Shown here one piece after another: positions 15,912 to 24,967 of a stretch of 64,000 bases of DNA. Numbering within the stretch: position 1 is the stretch's first letter; every line of letters begins with the position of its first letter. A model generated the notes under the pieces. That model searched no databases and was not told the DNA's origin. It saw only the letters and a list, made by a program, of their open reading frames with translations. The translations under genes were made by a program, and so were the position numbers. Source of the DNA: Pedobacter aquatilis (GTDB lineage Bacteria > Bacteroidota > Bacteroidia > Sphingobacteriales > Sphingobacteriaceae); NCBI RefSeq assembly GCF_030409415.1, contig NZ_JAUFPW010000012.1, positions 186,001 through 250,000 of the forward strand, written 5' to 3'.

Positions 15912-18113
15912 CTAGCGTCTATTCCAATGTAATTCATACATCTTGTCGCCTTCCAACGTTAGCTCAAAATCCTTATCCATCTGTATGTTTTCTTTATGGT
16001 CACTACCATGAAGTGAAAATGATAAACCCTTATAAGTGTTTTGTCCATCAACGTCTTTATTTACAATTTTTAGTATATGAGTCATTTTTGGACTGCCCAG
16101 CATTTTAAAACGTACAGATTTTTCTTTTTTTTCCATTATCGCATACGGCCCGTCTATGAATATCATAAAGTTATTTTTTAGGATAGTGATGAAATGTCTT
16201 GGTAAAATCCCAAATGCGTTCCCCGCACCGTAAACCTCCTGACCGACTGAACCGCTTTTTTTGTTTCCATCCTGAATATCCTCTAACACTATCCAAAGTC
16301 CTTTTTCCAATTTACCTGTTTTCACCTCTTCCGATAGTACCTCGGGGGATAACATTGGCGGATAGTAAAAGGGTGCCCGGTGTATCAAGTATAGGATATA
16401 CTCAGCACATAGGAGCTTAATACTGGGTAATATTTGCATGTCTTTCGCCTGTTCAAGGTAGTCATGCAAAGCACTAAAAACCTCCTGTTCCTCGTAGGCT
16501 GCAGTATATGGAGCATCGGTCAGGGGAAATAAAGCAAAAAATGTTGGAATCTCTTTGCAATATCCATAACTGCATTCCCAGAGCTGAACATTTTGAAAAA
16601 TTGCAGCAATGCATCTGTAGCTAATGTTGAGGTAGCGTTTGTTGCCTGTTATTTTAAATAATTTTAGCAAAGCCCCTGCGGCAAAAGCAGTGTTATTAGC
16701 TTGATACATAATATCATATCCGACTCTTTCCAGTCGATTTGCTGCCCGGATTGCTTCATCAAGATATTTTTTCGATCTGGTAAGCTCATAAGCTTTTAGC
16801 ATTACATGCGCGTACAATCCAGCTACGTCAGTCTCTCCACCCTTGCCAGGTTCGGTTTCAGCCTTCACGATTTCCAAAGAATCCATTTTGTAGAATACCG
16901 GCCATGTGTAGTCAAACTTGTGCGCAACTTTTATTGCAAATCCAATAGAGTCTAAAAATAATTTTCTGGCCGCTTTATCGCCATCCAGTGCCATTCTGGA
17001 AAGATTTAACAAAGGATGATGCAAGTACCATGAATCCATTACTAAAGGAACTTTCTGTTCTTCTTCACCTTTAAGCATATCAACAGCTCCGGGGTGCCAT
17101 CTTACCAATGATTTCAGTTTTTCATCATAAAATGACGGCAGTCCTTTTTTAATGATTTCTGTGACGGGTAGACTTACACCACTCCATTTAGTATAATCCA
17201 ACAATGGTAACAATACAGCTAGTTGAACCATTATCTCGGGAGGCGTCTGATAATCGCATAAATAAGCATTCAAATAACTGTTTTCATTGAGGCGGGTCCA
17301 ACATCCAGGGTTATATATTAAATCTTCTAACCCATGGGATAAAATTTTTGGCCAGTTTCTGTACTGAGTAGTCGGTCTTGGGAGCATTTTATAAACTTCA
17401 CAGAGCATCTCCAAGTAATCGATAGCGAGATCAGACTGTGGGTTAAGTTTTGTGTTTAAACAAATAAAGGCGTCCGAGAGCACGATTGACTTTCCAGATC
17501 GAAGTGGCTTGGTTATGCTGGGTGGTAATGCCAGGCCTAACTCAGGAAGTTTGCCTCCCACTACGCCGCTTAATGAGGTGTTTGTCTGCTGACAATAATC
17601 ATTTAGTGAACTCAGATTCTGGAAATACAGGACTCGCATCCTGCTTTTAGGTTTAGAAAAGTATGCTAGCCCGGATCGGGTATGGCGTTGTATGCAGTGA
17701 AGGGTTCCAAAGTCTTTTATCGGCTGAGTCTTGGAATGCTGTAATAAAATATCTCTTGGCCAAAACGAAAGAAAGATTTCATAAGCAGGTGTGAATGTAC
17801 ACTTGTATTGCAGCACTGCATAATCTAGAGTTTTTAATGAAATGTTAATCAGAAAATGACCAATCACAGCCTCAATTCTAACCGAAACTCCTCCATCAAC
17901 CGTTCTTGATTTAAATTGATTTATTTTCCCAGATGGGACGTAACAAGGACGGAAATATATCGGCGCCTGGTTGCTATTGCTTATCCTAATCCAAACCGAA
18001 TCAGATGTAAGGTAAACTTTCAATTCAATTTCTGCATGTTCCTGGCGATAAAGCACCATTGACGCTTCAATTTCACTTAACGCACTCAACGCCCACGGAG
18101 ACAGTCCTTTCAT
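15912..18113 (-). CDS. Large alpha/alpha-barrel protein, probable carbohydrate-active
   Basis: 733 residues without a signal peptide. Residues about 1-130 are beta-rich. The centre (about 240-600) has repeated helical hairpins of the six-hairpin type, including ETDVAGLYAHVMLKAYELTRSKKYLDEAIRAANRL and NTAFAAGALLKLFKITGNKRYLN. The C-terminus (about 640-733) is beta-rich again. This layout is typical of glycoside hydrolases and epimerases of the (alpha/alpha)6 superfamily. The specific family and catalytic acids cannot be named. It lies in the same direction downstream of the GT39-type glycosyltransferase, which fits a glycan role. Confidence 0.65.
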   Translation of the reverse strand: MKGLSPWALSALSEIEASMVLYRQEHAEIELKVYLTSDSVWIRISNSNQAPIYFRPCYVPSGKINQFKSRTVDGGVSVRIEAVIGHFLINISLKTLDYAVLQYKCTFTPAYEIFLSFWPRDILLQHSKTQPIKDFGTLHCIQRHTRSGLAYFSKPKSRMRVLYFQNLSSLNDYCQQTNTSLSGVVGGKLPELGLALPPSITKPLRSGKSIVLSDAFICLNTKLNPQSDLAIDYLEMLCEVYKMLPRPTTQYRNWPKILSHGLEDLIYNPGCWTRLNENSYLNAYLCDYQTPPEIMVQLAVLLPLLDYTKWSGVSLPVTEIIKKGLPSFYDEKLKSLVRWHPGAVDMLKGEEEQKVPLVMDSWYLHHPLLNLSRMALDGDKAARKLFLDSIGFAIKVAHKFDYTWPVFYKMDSLEIVKAETEPGKGGETDVAGLYAHVMLKAYELTRSKKYLDEAIRAANRLERVGYDIMYQANNTAFAAGALLKLFKITGNKRYLNISYRCIAAIFQNVQLWECSYGYCKEIPTFFALFPLTDAPYTAAYEEQEVFSALHDYLEQAKDMQILPSIKLLCAEYILYLIHRAPFYYPPMLSPEVLSEEVKTGKLEKGLWIVLEDIQDGNKKSGSVGQEVYGAGNAFGILPRHFITILKNNFMIFIDGPYAIMEKKEKSVRFKMLGSPKMTHILKIVNKDVDGQNTYKGLSFSLHGSDHKENIQMDKDFELTLEGDKMYELHWNRR

Positions 18114-18551
18114 AGCTTCTGGTTTTAAGGTTAGATGTTTGATAACATGCTTATTTAAAATATTGTTTTTCCAAGTTGGGAGCTACCGTCAATCTTATTT
18201 ACAACTTGTTTTGCACAGTTTCAAATTTCTAGAATGTTGAATTACATTTAAATTAAAACGGGAAATTCTGCATTAACCGTTATGCTAAACCAAAATATGG
18301 ATTATCTTTGAATAGCTGATCATAGCGAACAGTTCATAGGCTAGAGTTTTATTCTTTTTAGAAGTTCCAAATAAATGCCAATATATCAAATGGGGTATTC
18401 ATTTAGGTTGTAGATAAAGGTATAAATTCAAACTTAAACGTACTATTTCTATCAACACTTTATAGGGCGCATTTTTACAGAATGAAATGCACGGAAAATG
18501 CGAACGCTTTTCCTCAAAACTCAACTTCTGCTTTAGAATGTAAAATTAGAC
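18114..18551. other. Gene-free stretch
   Basis: AT-rich intergene between two minus-strand genes. No gene, repeat or clear hairpin was recognised. Confidence 0.4.
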
Positions 18552-20126
18552 TTAAGATGAATCGATACTATTCAACACTTCCATTGAGCTAACGTCAGTT
18601 TCACCTGGATAAAAATCCTTTTTTTCCTTTAAAAATTGTTGCTGAAATCTTTCATTTGTGTTATTGAGAATGTATATATGAAGGCATCTCAAATGCGAAT
18701 TTTCAAAATTGTGTACCCCGACTATTTTGACATTATCTGCGAGTTGAATAGCATGTTTCAAACCTTTCTTAGATATCAAAATAATATTTCTGCCAGATAG
18801 TGACTTCGGCGCCTCAAGTATAAAACTGTTTGAAGGAGAAATGACGGGAAGGTCATTTTGGTCTCCATAGTATTTTAGTGCACCAGCAATAGCATAATTA
18901 TCGGTGTATACAAGTATCGGCTTGACAGTGCTTTTGTTTGCCACTGAATTTATTCCTGCAGCAAAGTCAGACCAGCAAGTCATATCTGCAAAGAACTGTG
19001 GTAATTTGCCTACATGGCCATCCTGCCAAAGGAGTGGCCTTCGAAAACCAGTAAGGCTGACCATTTTCGAAATGTAAATTCTGGTGAAATTCAATGTAAA
19101 TAAGGGAATTACAAGGGGTAGGCTCAACACACTAAAGCTATACAATACCGTGAAAAAGAAGCCTATTTGAATTCTTGATTTTCTGAAAAGCAATATCTCC
19201 CAACATAAGCCTCCATAGGCGAAAAAAATCGGAAAAATACCTAATACATAGTATAGTTTGCCTGGAAGTAAACTAATCCCAACTAGAAGGGTAAGAAGAC
19301 AAAGTAGGAATGAAATTTCTAACGCATTCTTTTCTCTTTTAAAAAGTAAAAACATACACCCTGCTGTCCAAATAGCGACACTAGCACCATGAAAGAAAAA
19401 AAGTTGAAATAGATAATCGCCAATATCAACCCTCGCAGTTTTCTCAGTCACAATAACAGAGTAATGCAGAATGGGAAACCCGTGATTCCATTGCCATAAA
19501 AAGTTCGGAAAGATTACAATAAGCATTAGCAGCACCGGGCCGCCCATTTTTTTGCTCACCAGGCATTTGTATCTTCCTGTGGTTAAAATATAGCTTAAGA
19601 GTAGAACGATTGGGTAACAAATGATGGTATATTTATTCAGCATACCAAAAGACAAAGCCAGAGCACAAGCATACAGATCTTTTGGTTGCTCATATTTGTG
19701 ATAAGATAATATAGTGTAGGTGAGTAGTACCCAGAAAAACTGATCAAACACGGCAGGCTGAAGAAGATAAGAGGTGGCAAGAAAGGCCGGGGAACAGATT
19801 ACTGCAGAACAGGCAATACAAACCGCCAAATTTCTTCCGCCCACTATTTGGGTGATTTTTCCGGTTAAAACAACCGTAAAAGCAGAGAATAAAGAAGGGA
19901 AAAAACGCCATGCAGTTAAGGAATTTCCAATTAATGACGCAATTGCTGCGATCCAGGTAATAAGAGGCGAAATATCCAGATAACCAAATGCAAAATCTTT
20001 ACTCAACGCAATATAATAGAGCTCGTCCGCGTGGAGGCCATATCTGTTTATTGTGAATAAGTGTACCAGGAATTTCAATATGCCAAATAATACAACAATG
20101 ATATTGGTTTTATAGGCGGAATGCAT
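18552..20126 (-). CDS. GT39-type integral membrane glycosyltransferase
   Basis: 524 residues from the ATG at 20126 (MHSAYKTNIIVVLFGILKF); the frame is open to an ATG at 20219. The first periplasmic loop RYGLHADELYYIALSKDFAFGYLD carries the conserved DE pair and GY-D-x-x-P pattern of the dolichyl-phosphate-mannose/ArnT (PMT_2) family. About ten membrane segments follow, then a soluble C-terminal domain (about 400-524). The family transfers sugars from polyprenyl phosphates at the outer face of the inner membrane. Acceptor and donor are unknown. The alpha/alpha-barrel gene downstream may act in the same pathway. Confidence 0.85.
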   Translation of the reverse strand: MHSAYKTNIIVVLFGILKFLVHLFTINRYGLHADELYYIALSKDFAFGYLDISPLITWIAAIASLIGNSLTAWRFFPSLFSAFTVVLTGKITQIVGGRNLAVCIACSAVICSPAFLATSYLLQPAVFDQFFWVLLTYTILSYHKYEQPKDLYACALALSFGMLNKYTIICYPIVLLLSYILTTGRYKCLVSKKMGGPVLLMLIVIFPNFLWQWNHGFPILHYSVIVTEKTARVDIGDYLFQLFFFHGASVAIWTAGCMFLLFKREKNALEISFLLCLLTLLVGISLLPGKLYYVLGIFPIFFAYGGLCWEILLFRKSRIQIGFFFTVLYSFSVLSLPLVIPLFTLNFTRIYISKMVSLTGFRRPLLWQDGHVGKLPQFFADMTCWSDFAAGINSVANKSTVKPILVYTDNYAIAGALKYYGDQNDLPVISPSNSFILEAPKSLSGRNIILISKKGLKHAIQLADNVKIVGVHNFENSHLRCLHIYILNNTNERFQQQFLKEKKDFYPGETDVSSMEVLNSIDSS

Positions 20127-20191
20127 TTCTGATTTACTGCATCTGTTCCGTATTATCTTGGGAGACTCGGTATGCGCAGAAACGGTAAAGA

Positions 20192-20395
20192 TTAGCTTGC
20201 GAATATTTCCCTCCCACATACAAAAACATTAAAAGTGAATTGACCACTGTAAGCGTGCTTATTTATTATCTTAAAAGCCTTTACTTTTGTGCTTAAAGAG
20301 ATTACATCCCTAAAATCAATTGATAATGTTTCAGGCGAGTGAAACCCGATTGAGACATCAAAATTACGTAGCTCAAAAATTAGTGTTTCAGCCAT
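20192..20395 (-). CDS. Possible small protein
   Basis: 67 residues from the ATG at 20395 (MAETLIFELRNFDVSIGFHSPE), with a beta-strand-like alternating pattern. It lies between the second ECF sigma unit and the glycosyltransferase, all on the minus strand. No family recognised. Confidence 0.35.
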   Translation of the reverse strand: MAETLIFELRNFDVSIGFHSPETLSIDFRDVISLSTKVKAFKIINKHAYSGQFTFNVFVCGREIFAS

Positions 20396-20531
20396 ATTGA
20401 TGCCTCTTTGATTTAGTAAGTGTATATTGTCCTGGGCGGGTAGGTTTGGATGCATATTTTCAGAGCCGGCATGGTGGCTTAATTTTCAGATTACAGAATT
20501 GAATTAATAAAAAGGAAAAATGATTACCGCA

Positions 20532-20678
20532 TCATTTACAAAATACCACCACTGGATAAGCTTTCGAAACTGATATCTGCTTTTGATAATGGCGGCTGAG
20601 GATTATAAAAACTCCGGCTAAATAACTTACGCAAATAAGTAATATTAAGACCCGTTCAATAAGTTGTAGTTTTCTCAT
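20532..20678 (-). CDS. Small single-span membrane protein
   Basis: 48 residues: MRKLQLIERV, then the hydrophobic span LILLICVSYLAGVFIILS, then a basic tail. It starts 37 bp downstream of the ECF sigma gene in the same direction, so it is likely co-transcribed. It is far too short for a standard anti-sigma factor, but the position makes a regulatory partner conceivable (inference). Confidence 0.4.
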   Translation of the reverse strand: MRKLQLIERVLILLICVSYLAGVFIILSRHYQKQISVSKAYPVVVFCK

Positions 20679-20715
20679 CTGGTAAAAATCTATCAATTCT
20701 ATAAATTCCTGGTTT

Positions 20716-21228
20716 TCAATTTTTGGGTCTATATATTTTGAGGTATTTCTTAAGTTCTTCTCTTGCCATATGAATTCGGGTTTTAACCGTACCTAGTGGA
20801 ATGTTTAGCTCTTTAGCAATTTCAGCATATTTATAACCTTCGAAATATCGTTGGAATGGTATGCTGAATGTTGGGTTAATCGCTTTCAGAGCTTTTTGAA
20901 TATCGCCCAATGCAAATCCTGATACTGCCAAATTAGAACTTGCTGAACTGCTTAGCTGGGCGTAAGTGATCTCTTCTTCGTTTGTAATCACCGCAAGTTT
21001 AGCTTTTTCTTTACGGTAATAACTGATGAAAGTATTTCTCATAATAACATATAACCAGCTATTCAAATTTGTTGAGGAATCAAACTTCTCACAAAAGCGA
21101 AATCCTTTCAATAAAGTTTCCTGGACCAAATCTTTTGCATCATCTGAATCCCTGGTAAAACCAAGTGCGTGGGAAAATAGCATTGCTTCTACTCGCTTTG
21201 CAGCAATGGCAAATTCATTGGTTTTCAT
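20716..21228 (-). CDS. ECF RNA polymerase sigma factor
   Basis: 170 residues from the ATG at 21228 (MKTNEFAIAAKRVEAMLFSHAL), preferred because it gives the same length and alignment as the sigma factor at 2426-2938. Region 2 includes DAKDLVQETLLKGF and WLYVIMRNTFISYYR. Region 4 includes YAEIAKELNIPLGTVKTRI. Residue-level similarity to the first sigma factor is high throughout region 4. No adjacent anti-sigma gene. Confidence 0.92.
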   Translation of the reverse strand: MKTNEFAIAAKRVEAMLFSHALGFTRDSDDAKDLVQETLLKGFRFCEKFDSSTNLNSWLYVIMRNTFISYYRKEKAKLAVITNEEEITYAQLSSSASSNLAVSGFALGDIQKALKAINPTFSIPFQRYFEGYKYAEIAKELNIPLGTVKTRIHMAREELKKYLKIYRPKN

Positions 21229-21558
21229 AGGCTTGATTGGATTAAGGTAATAAACTAACAATGAGAAAATGCGTTTGTTTCATCCATGCTCCTCACTCAA
21301 GAATTTCGGGTATAAATTCGGTACAAGGTTTGCTATTTTACGTATATATTGCCCGAAGTCTAGATAAACCGCGTTCAAATTAACGCCCCCTCATCACTAT
21401 AAAAGGCCCCTATGCGAAGTAATTTGATAAGGTCCGCCGATCCAAACCCCTCTTGAAATAGTAGATTCGTTTGTGCTGAATGGTTTGTTGGAATATGTTT
21501 TTGTTTAGCTTTTGCAAAACAAAAACTGCTGATTAAAATGTTCAATAAGCCTATCAAA
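21229..21558. other. Gene-free stretch
   Basis: Intergene between the sigma gene and the IS21 fossil. A 60-codon minus-strand ORF at 21375-21557 begins with a hydrophobic run but has no further support. Confidence 0.4.
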
Positions 21559-22125
21559 ATGAATAAACTAAGACAGATGATCCGTCTATACAGTCAGGGA
21601 TTGGAACCAAGCGCATCTATGGAATGGAATCAACCTTAAGCAATACCATTAAAAAGTATATTTACATCTGGCAGACATTCACCGACCGTAAAAACGCACT
21701 TCGCTATTTCGGGGGTATACCGGAGGCGATTTTTTCTAATGAGCTTGGCGCTTCTATTACAAGGGAAAGCAGGTATGAGGCGGTACTCAACGATGAGTTT
21801 TTCAGCGTTTGCGGAACATTATAACACAACATTTGTTCCCACATATGCCTACAAACCTCGAGACAAATCAATCCTAGAAGGAGCTGTGAAGCCTATTTGT
21901 CGAAGCATCTATAAAATGCCTGATAACAGCCAATTTGAGACTTTGAGCAGCTCTATTCTGAGATGTTCCATTTCTGGAAATCCGTAATAACAAACCTTTT
22001 TCCGGCGGAAGCCGTTCACGCAGGGAACAGTCTTGAGAAATCGACATGAAGCGTTGCCGTGCTTAATCCCGTTCAATATGAGGTGCACAAGTTGGCGATG
22101 GTTACGATAATGAGAAATGGGTGTT
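21559..22125 (+). pseudogene. IS21-family transposase (IstA) fossil
   Basis: It starts MNKLRQMIRLYSQGLEPSAS, the IstA N-terminus, then the frame breaks. Another frame gives IKKYIYIWQTFTDRKNALRYFGGIPEAIFSNELGA, and a third gives AFAEHYNTTFVPTYAYKPRDKSILEGAVK and then NNKPFSGGSRSRREQ. These are the helix-turn-helix region and the DDE-domain end of IstA. A large internal part is missing and several frameshifts are present. No istB follows. The element is dead. Confidence 0.8.
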
Positions 22126-22188
22126 AGATATCATTAAAATGCCATCACCAATGCTTACTAAAAAATTTTAGGGTATATATTTATTGGC

Positions 22189-22428
22189 TCACTCACCACC
22201 CAAATCTTTTCCTATGCCCATGCGTTTAACCAATAATGTAAATACACCCTTAGGTAGCGTGTATCCATAGGTATGTGACCATTCAGCATTCGTAAATGTC
22301 AATATTCCTTTATAAACTCCGTCAATATAAATTCGAAATTGGTTAGATTGATTTTCTAGTCTGGACACCACGATTGTACGGTTATTGAATACGACGATAC
22401 GCGTATCCGTGTATGGATTATTAAACAT
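22189..22428 (-). CDS. Small protein of the dispersed beta-rich family
   Basis: 79 residues. Strands RIVVFNNRTIVVSRLENQS are followed by FRIYIDGVYKGILTFTNAEW, which matches the [FY]xIxxNGkxxG signature of the family (compare CYAVHINGKYTG at 6667-7269). The C-terminus ends in a basic/Gly tail rather than the usual helix. It lies next to the IS21 fossil in a repeat-rich area. Function unknown. Confidence 0.5.
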   Translation of the reverse strand: MFNNPYTDTRIVVFNNRTIVVSRLENQSNQFRIYIDGVYKGILTFTNAEWSHTYGYTLPKGVFTLLVKRMGIGKDLGGE

Positions 22429-22585
22429 CAGAGCGATATGTGGTTAGGTATGAGGGTGGCTAATATACTACCAAAATCAAAAAGTTTTGTATGATATTCC
22501 TTACGGCTATAAAAGAAAACTGGTGTAATGATAAAGGGTAAAATCAGCGGCTAATCGCGAAAATAATATTGCCTAAATTATATCG

Positions 22586-22755
22586 GGATTTCGCGGGGAG
22601 CAATCAACTTATTTCGACTTTTGGGTCAGCGTGTTTTGCTCTAGATTGACCACTCAAATAAACTGATGATTAATGTGCTAAAAATAACTTATACGTTTTC
22701 TTGGACTGGTCAATCTGCTACGGAATCCCTTGGTCAACGAAGCCGAAATCTGCCG
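22586..22755. repeat. MITE-like repeat, full-length copy (170 bp)
   Basis: Outer ends GGATTTCGC and GCCGAAATCTGCC are imperfect inverted repeats. Inside there is a second inverted pair, AGATTGACCACT and ACTGGTCAATCT. The copy at 57541-57710 has the same length and the same ends; shorter relatives are at 12656-12741, 28850-28900 and 52102-52159. No coding capacity. Confidence 0.8.
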
Positions 22756-22901
22756 GGTAGAGTGACTTTCTATAATAGAGTATCTGTTATCTTGTAATTG
22801 GTCAACAGCCTGTTGACCAGTTGATGATTTATAAAACGAATAAAACTTTGACAATATTTTAAGTTAGAACAATAAATGCAGAGGACATTGACCAAGCCTC
22901 G

Positions 22902-22979
22902 CCGGAGATAAATTGTCTGCAAAGTTTTGCTTGTCTATATTTTAGTGAATTGGAGGGGGGTAATACGAATTGGTTTTTG
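22902..22979. repeat. Second dispersed repeat, copy 1
   Basis: About 80 bp similar to 57930-58009: both share CCGGAGATAAATT, AAAGTTTTGCTT, ATTTTAG-GAATTGG and AATTGGTTT. Both copies lie 150-220 bp beyond a full-length MITE-like copy in the same orientation, so the two repeats may be parts of one larger decayed element. Confidence 0.65.
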
Positions 22980-23219
22980 CATTTGACGAGTGTATGCGCA
23001 TTTGCAAGTCAATTATTATGATCATAGCTTTATTGTAATGCCAAAATTACTATTGAAACCAAACGTAAGTATTCACTGCTAAAAATTGTTCATTTTTTAC
23101 ATTGTCATCAGGAATAAAGCTTCCATTCCAGCAGCAGTGTAGATATTCACCATATCCCTCATACGCCCTAGTAGCAACTTTTAGATTTATTAGTTTTAAA
23201 ATAAACTTCTAGGACTTTC

Positions 23220-23591
23220 TTAAGCGGATAGTATACCTTTTGCAACTTCACTATCCAGGGGCTTTAGAATGTAATCCTGCACCATAGGATAATTTCTCGA
23301 TCGTTCCCGGTCTTTCACATCTACTGAAGAACTCAGGATATAGACCTCCATTTGGATTTCCGTATCTAAAGAACTTAAGGCTTCCAGTACGTCCCATCCG
23401 TTCATTTGTGGCATATTAAGGTCTAAAAAGAGCCATACACAACCAACATTTTGTTCATTCTGGAGGTACTCCAGGCCTTTAATGCCGCTATCGAAGCATT
23501 TTATAGGTAGATTGGTATGTTCTGCGATAATTTCCCTGTTAATGAAGAGACTGTACTCATCATCATCGATCAAAAAAATTTCATTCCTCAT
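23220..23591 (-). CDS. Single-domain response regulator
   Basis: 123 residues forming one receiver domain: acidic pocket DDDE near residue 9, phospho-acceptor Asp in LFLDLNMPQMNGWD, Ser/Thr switch in VYILSSS, and Lys in YILKPLD. It has no output domain, so it must act by protein contact or phosphotransfer. It is divergent from the PAS/H-box protein at 23808 (217 bp), its most likely partner. Confidence 0.92.
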   Translation of the reverse strand: MRNEIFLIDDDEYSLFINREIIAEHTNLPIKCFDSGIKGLEYLQNEQNVGCVWLFLDLNMPQMNGWDVLEALSSLDTEIQMEVYILSSSVDVKDRERSRNYPMVQDYILKPLDSEVAKGILSA

Positions 23592-23807
23592 TTCTAATGT
23601 TTATAAAGCGTAACATGCCATTTGAACTTATCACCCGCAACAGTTTGTGAGGATTTCTGGATCATTGCTCCAATCTCGTTAAAATAAAATGATTCTCGGC
23701 ACAAGAATATCAAATTGGGTATTAATTGGGATTAAAAATGTATAAACTCCTTTAATGACTTAAAACAATAATAATGGTCTGGCTGTTGTGATGAATATCC
23801 CGTAATT

Positions 23808-24440
23808 ATGCAGAATTTTCCAGAAATATGTGGCCTCATGGAGGCTTCTTCTTTCTATTACATCATCAGCATTGATATGAATGGTCGTTATGCTTATACT
23901 AATGCCAATTACGCAAAGCATTTTGCCAAAGTATCTCCGGGCTTGGTTGGTCAGCCTTATTACATCACCATGCATCCCGATGATACATCGACCTGCGAGC
24001 AAGTTGCAGCACAGTGTTTTCAACATCCCGATAAGTTATTTCCAGCAACCATCCGGAAGCACGATGGCCTTGGTGGATTCATATTTACCCAATGGGAGTT
24101 CCGCGCTATTTTTGATGAGAAAGGTCAGCCTTCGGGGATTTTCTGTGTTGGTTATGATATTTCTGAACTAATGATTCAAAGAGACCAGTCAAAAAGAATT
24201 TCAGAGGAGATTAATGCACAATCTACTTTACTTGAAGAAATTGTTTTCACACAAAGCCATACCGTAAGGGCGCCACTTGCTAATCTGATTGCGCTCACAC
24301 GGATTCTTAAAAAAAACCTGCATAACCATCAGTACAGCGGACAACTGGCGGATATGATTCTCGCATCTGCAGCGAGACTCGATGAGATCATCACCGATAT
24401 TGTATCTAGTGTGAGAGCACAAACCGACAAGACTGAATGA
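23808..24440 (+). CDS. PAS protein with H-box region but no ATPase domain
   Basis: 210 residues. The PAS domain covers about 10-125 (FYYIISIDMNGRYAYTNANYAKHF ... FCVGYDISEL). A coiled helix is followed by an H-box-like stretch, SHTVRAPLANLIALTRIL (about 155-172), and one more helix that could form the dimerisation/phosphotransfer hairpin. The chain ends where a kinase ATPase domain would begin, and the DNA downstream shows no remnant of one. It may therefore accept phosphate from another kinase or act as a phosphatase or adaptor for the divergent receiver protein (inference). Confidence 0.85.
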   Translation: MQNFPEICGLMEASSFYYIISIDMNGRYAYTNANYAKHFAKVSPGLVGQPYYITMHPDDTSTCEQVAAQCFQHPDKLFPATIRKHDGLGGFIFTQWEFRAIFDEKGQPSGIFCVGYDISELMIQRDQSKRISEEINAQSTLLEEIVFTQSHTVRAPLANLIALTRILKKNLHNHQYSGQLADMILASAARLDEIITDIVSSVRAQTDKTE

Positions 24441-24967
24441 TTAAATAACATTATTAAATTTAATCTCTGACGGCATATTTTAATTTTTTTATTTAAGGCT
24501 TGTCTTCCGATTTGAATGCCCTGGCATAAAAAATTAAACTAGAATAACATTGTTGCTTGTATAAAAACTGATCAACGGTGCAACCTATTGCTCGGTATTG
24601 AGTAACTCTATGTTTTTAACAATTAAATGGTTGTTGGAATATTCAGTTTCGAAACTAACCTTGTCACCTTTTAATCGCATTCTTTTGAAGTTGTGATTGA
24701 TAAATTTTACGGTGTGGGCATTGAAAAAATCCCGATCCAGACAATTTATTAAATGACATTATTATTTAAGCCTCCCGCAAGACTGATGGCATTATAAACT
24801 TGTTCTTATAAAGCAGCATTATATTTTTATGCCTTAGTGGATAAACCAGAAGAGAATGCCCCCTTTGTGCCAATTTTTTTATGGTTGATAACTCTGTTGT
24901 TTTATATTGAGTTATGTAAAAGATTTTTTTGGCGAGAGGGGCAACTGATACTGGTTTATCCAAGAAA
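24441..24967. other. Mostly gene-free stretch
   Basis: It contains the possible coding remnant at 24585-24758. A minus-strand ORF at 24766-25020 overlaps the catalase 3' end and is not accepted. Confidence 0.4.
24585..24758 (-). pseudogene. Possible remnant of a small OB-fold-like protein
   Basis: An open frame between two stops reads DRDFFNAHTVKFINHNFKRM, then GDKVSFETEYSNNHLIVKNI and ELLN. The GDKVSFE...vkNI ending resembles the last strands of cold-shock-type OB folds. No ATG lies upstream of the conserved-looking part, so it is a remnant or uses a non-standard start. Weak call. Confidence 0.3.

Larger units (their letters stand above)
22429..23219. other. Gene-free repeat-rich stretch
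   Basis: It contains the full-length MITE-like copy (22586-22755) and a second dispersed repeat (22902-22979). On the minus strand 23050-23215 is open without an ATG and reads RAYEGYGEYLHCCWNGSF, possibly the end of a decayed gene. Confidence 0.5.
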
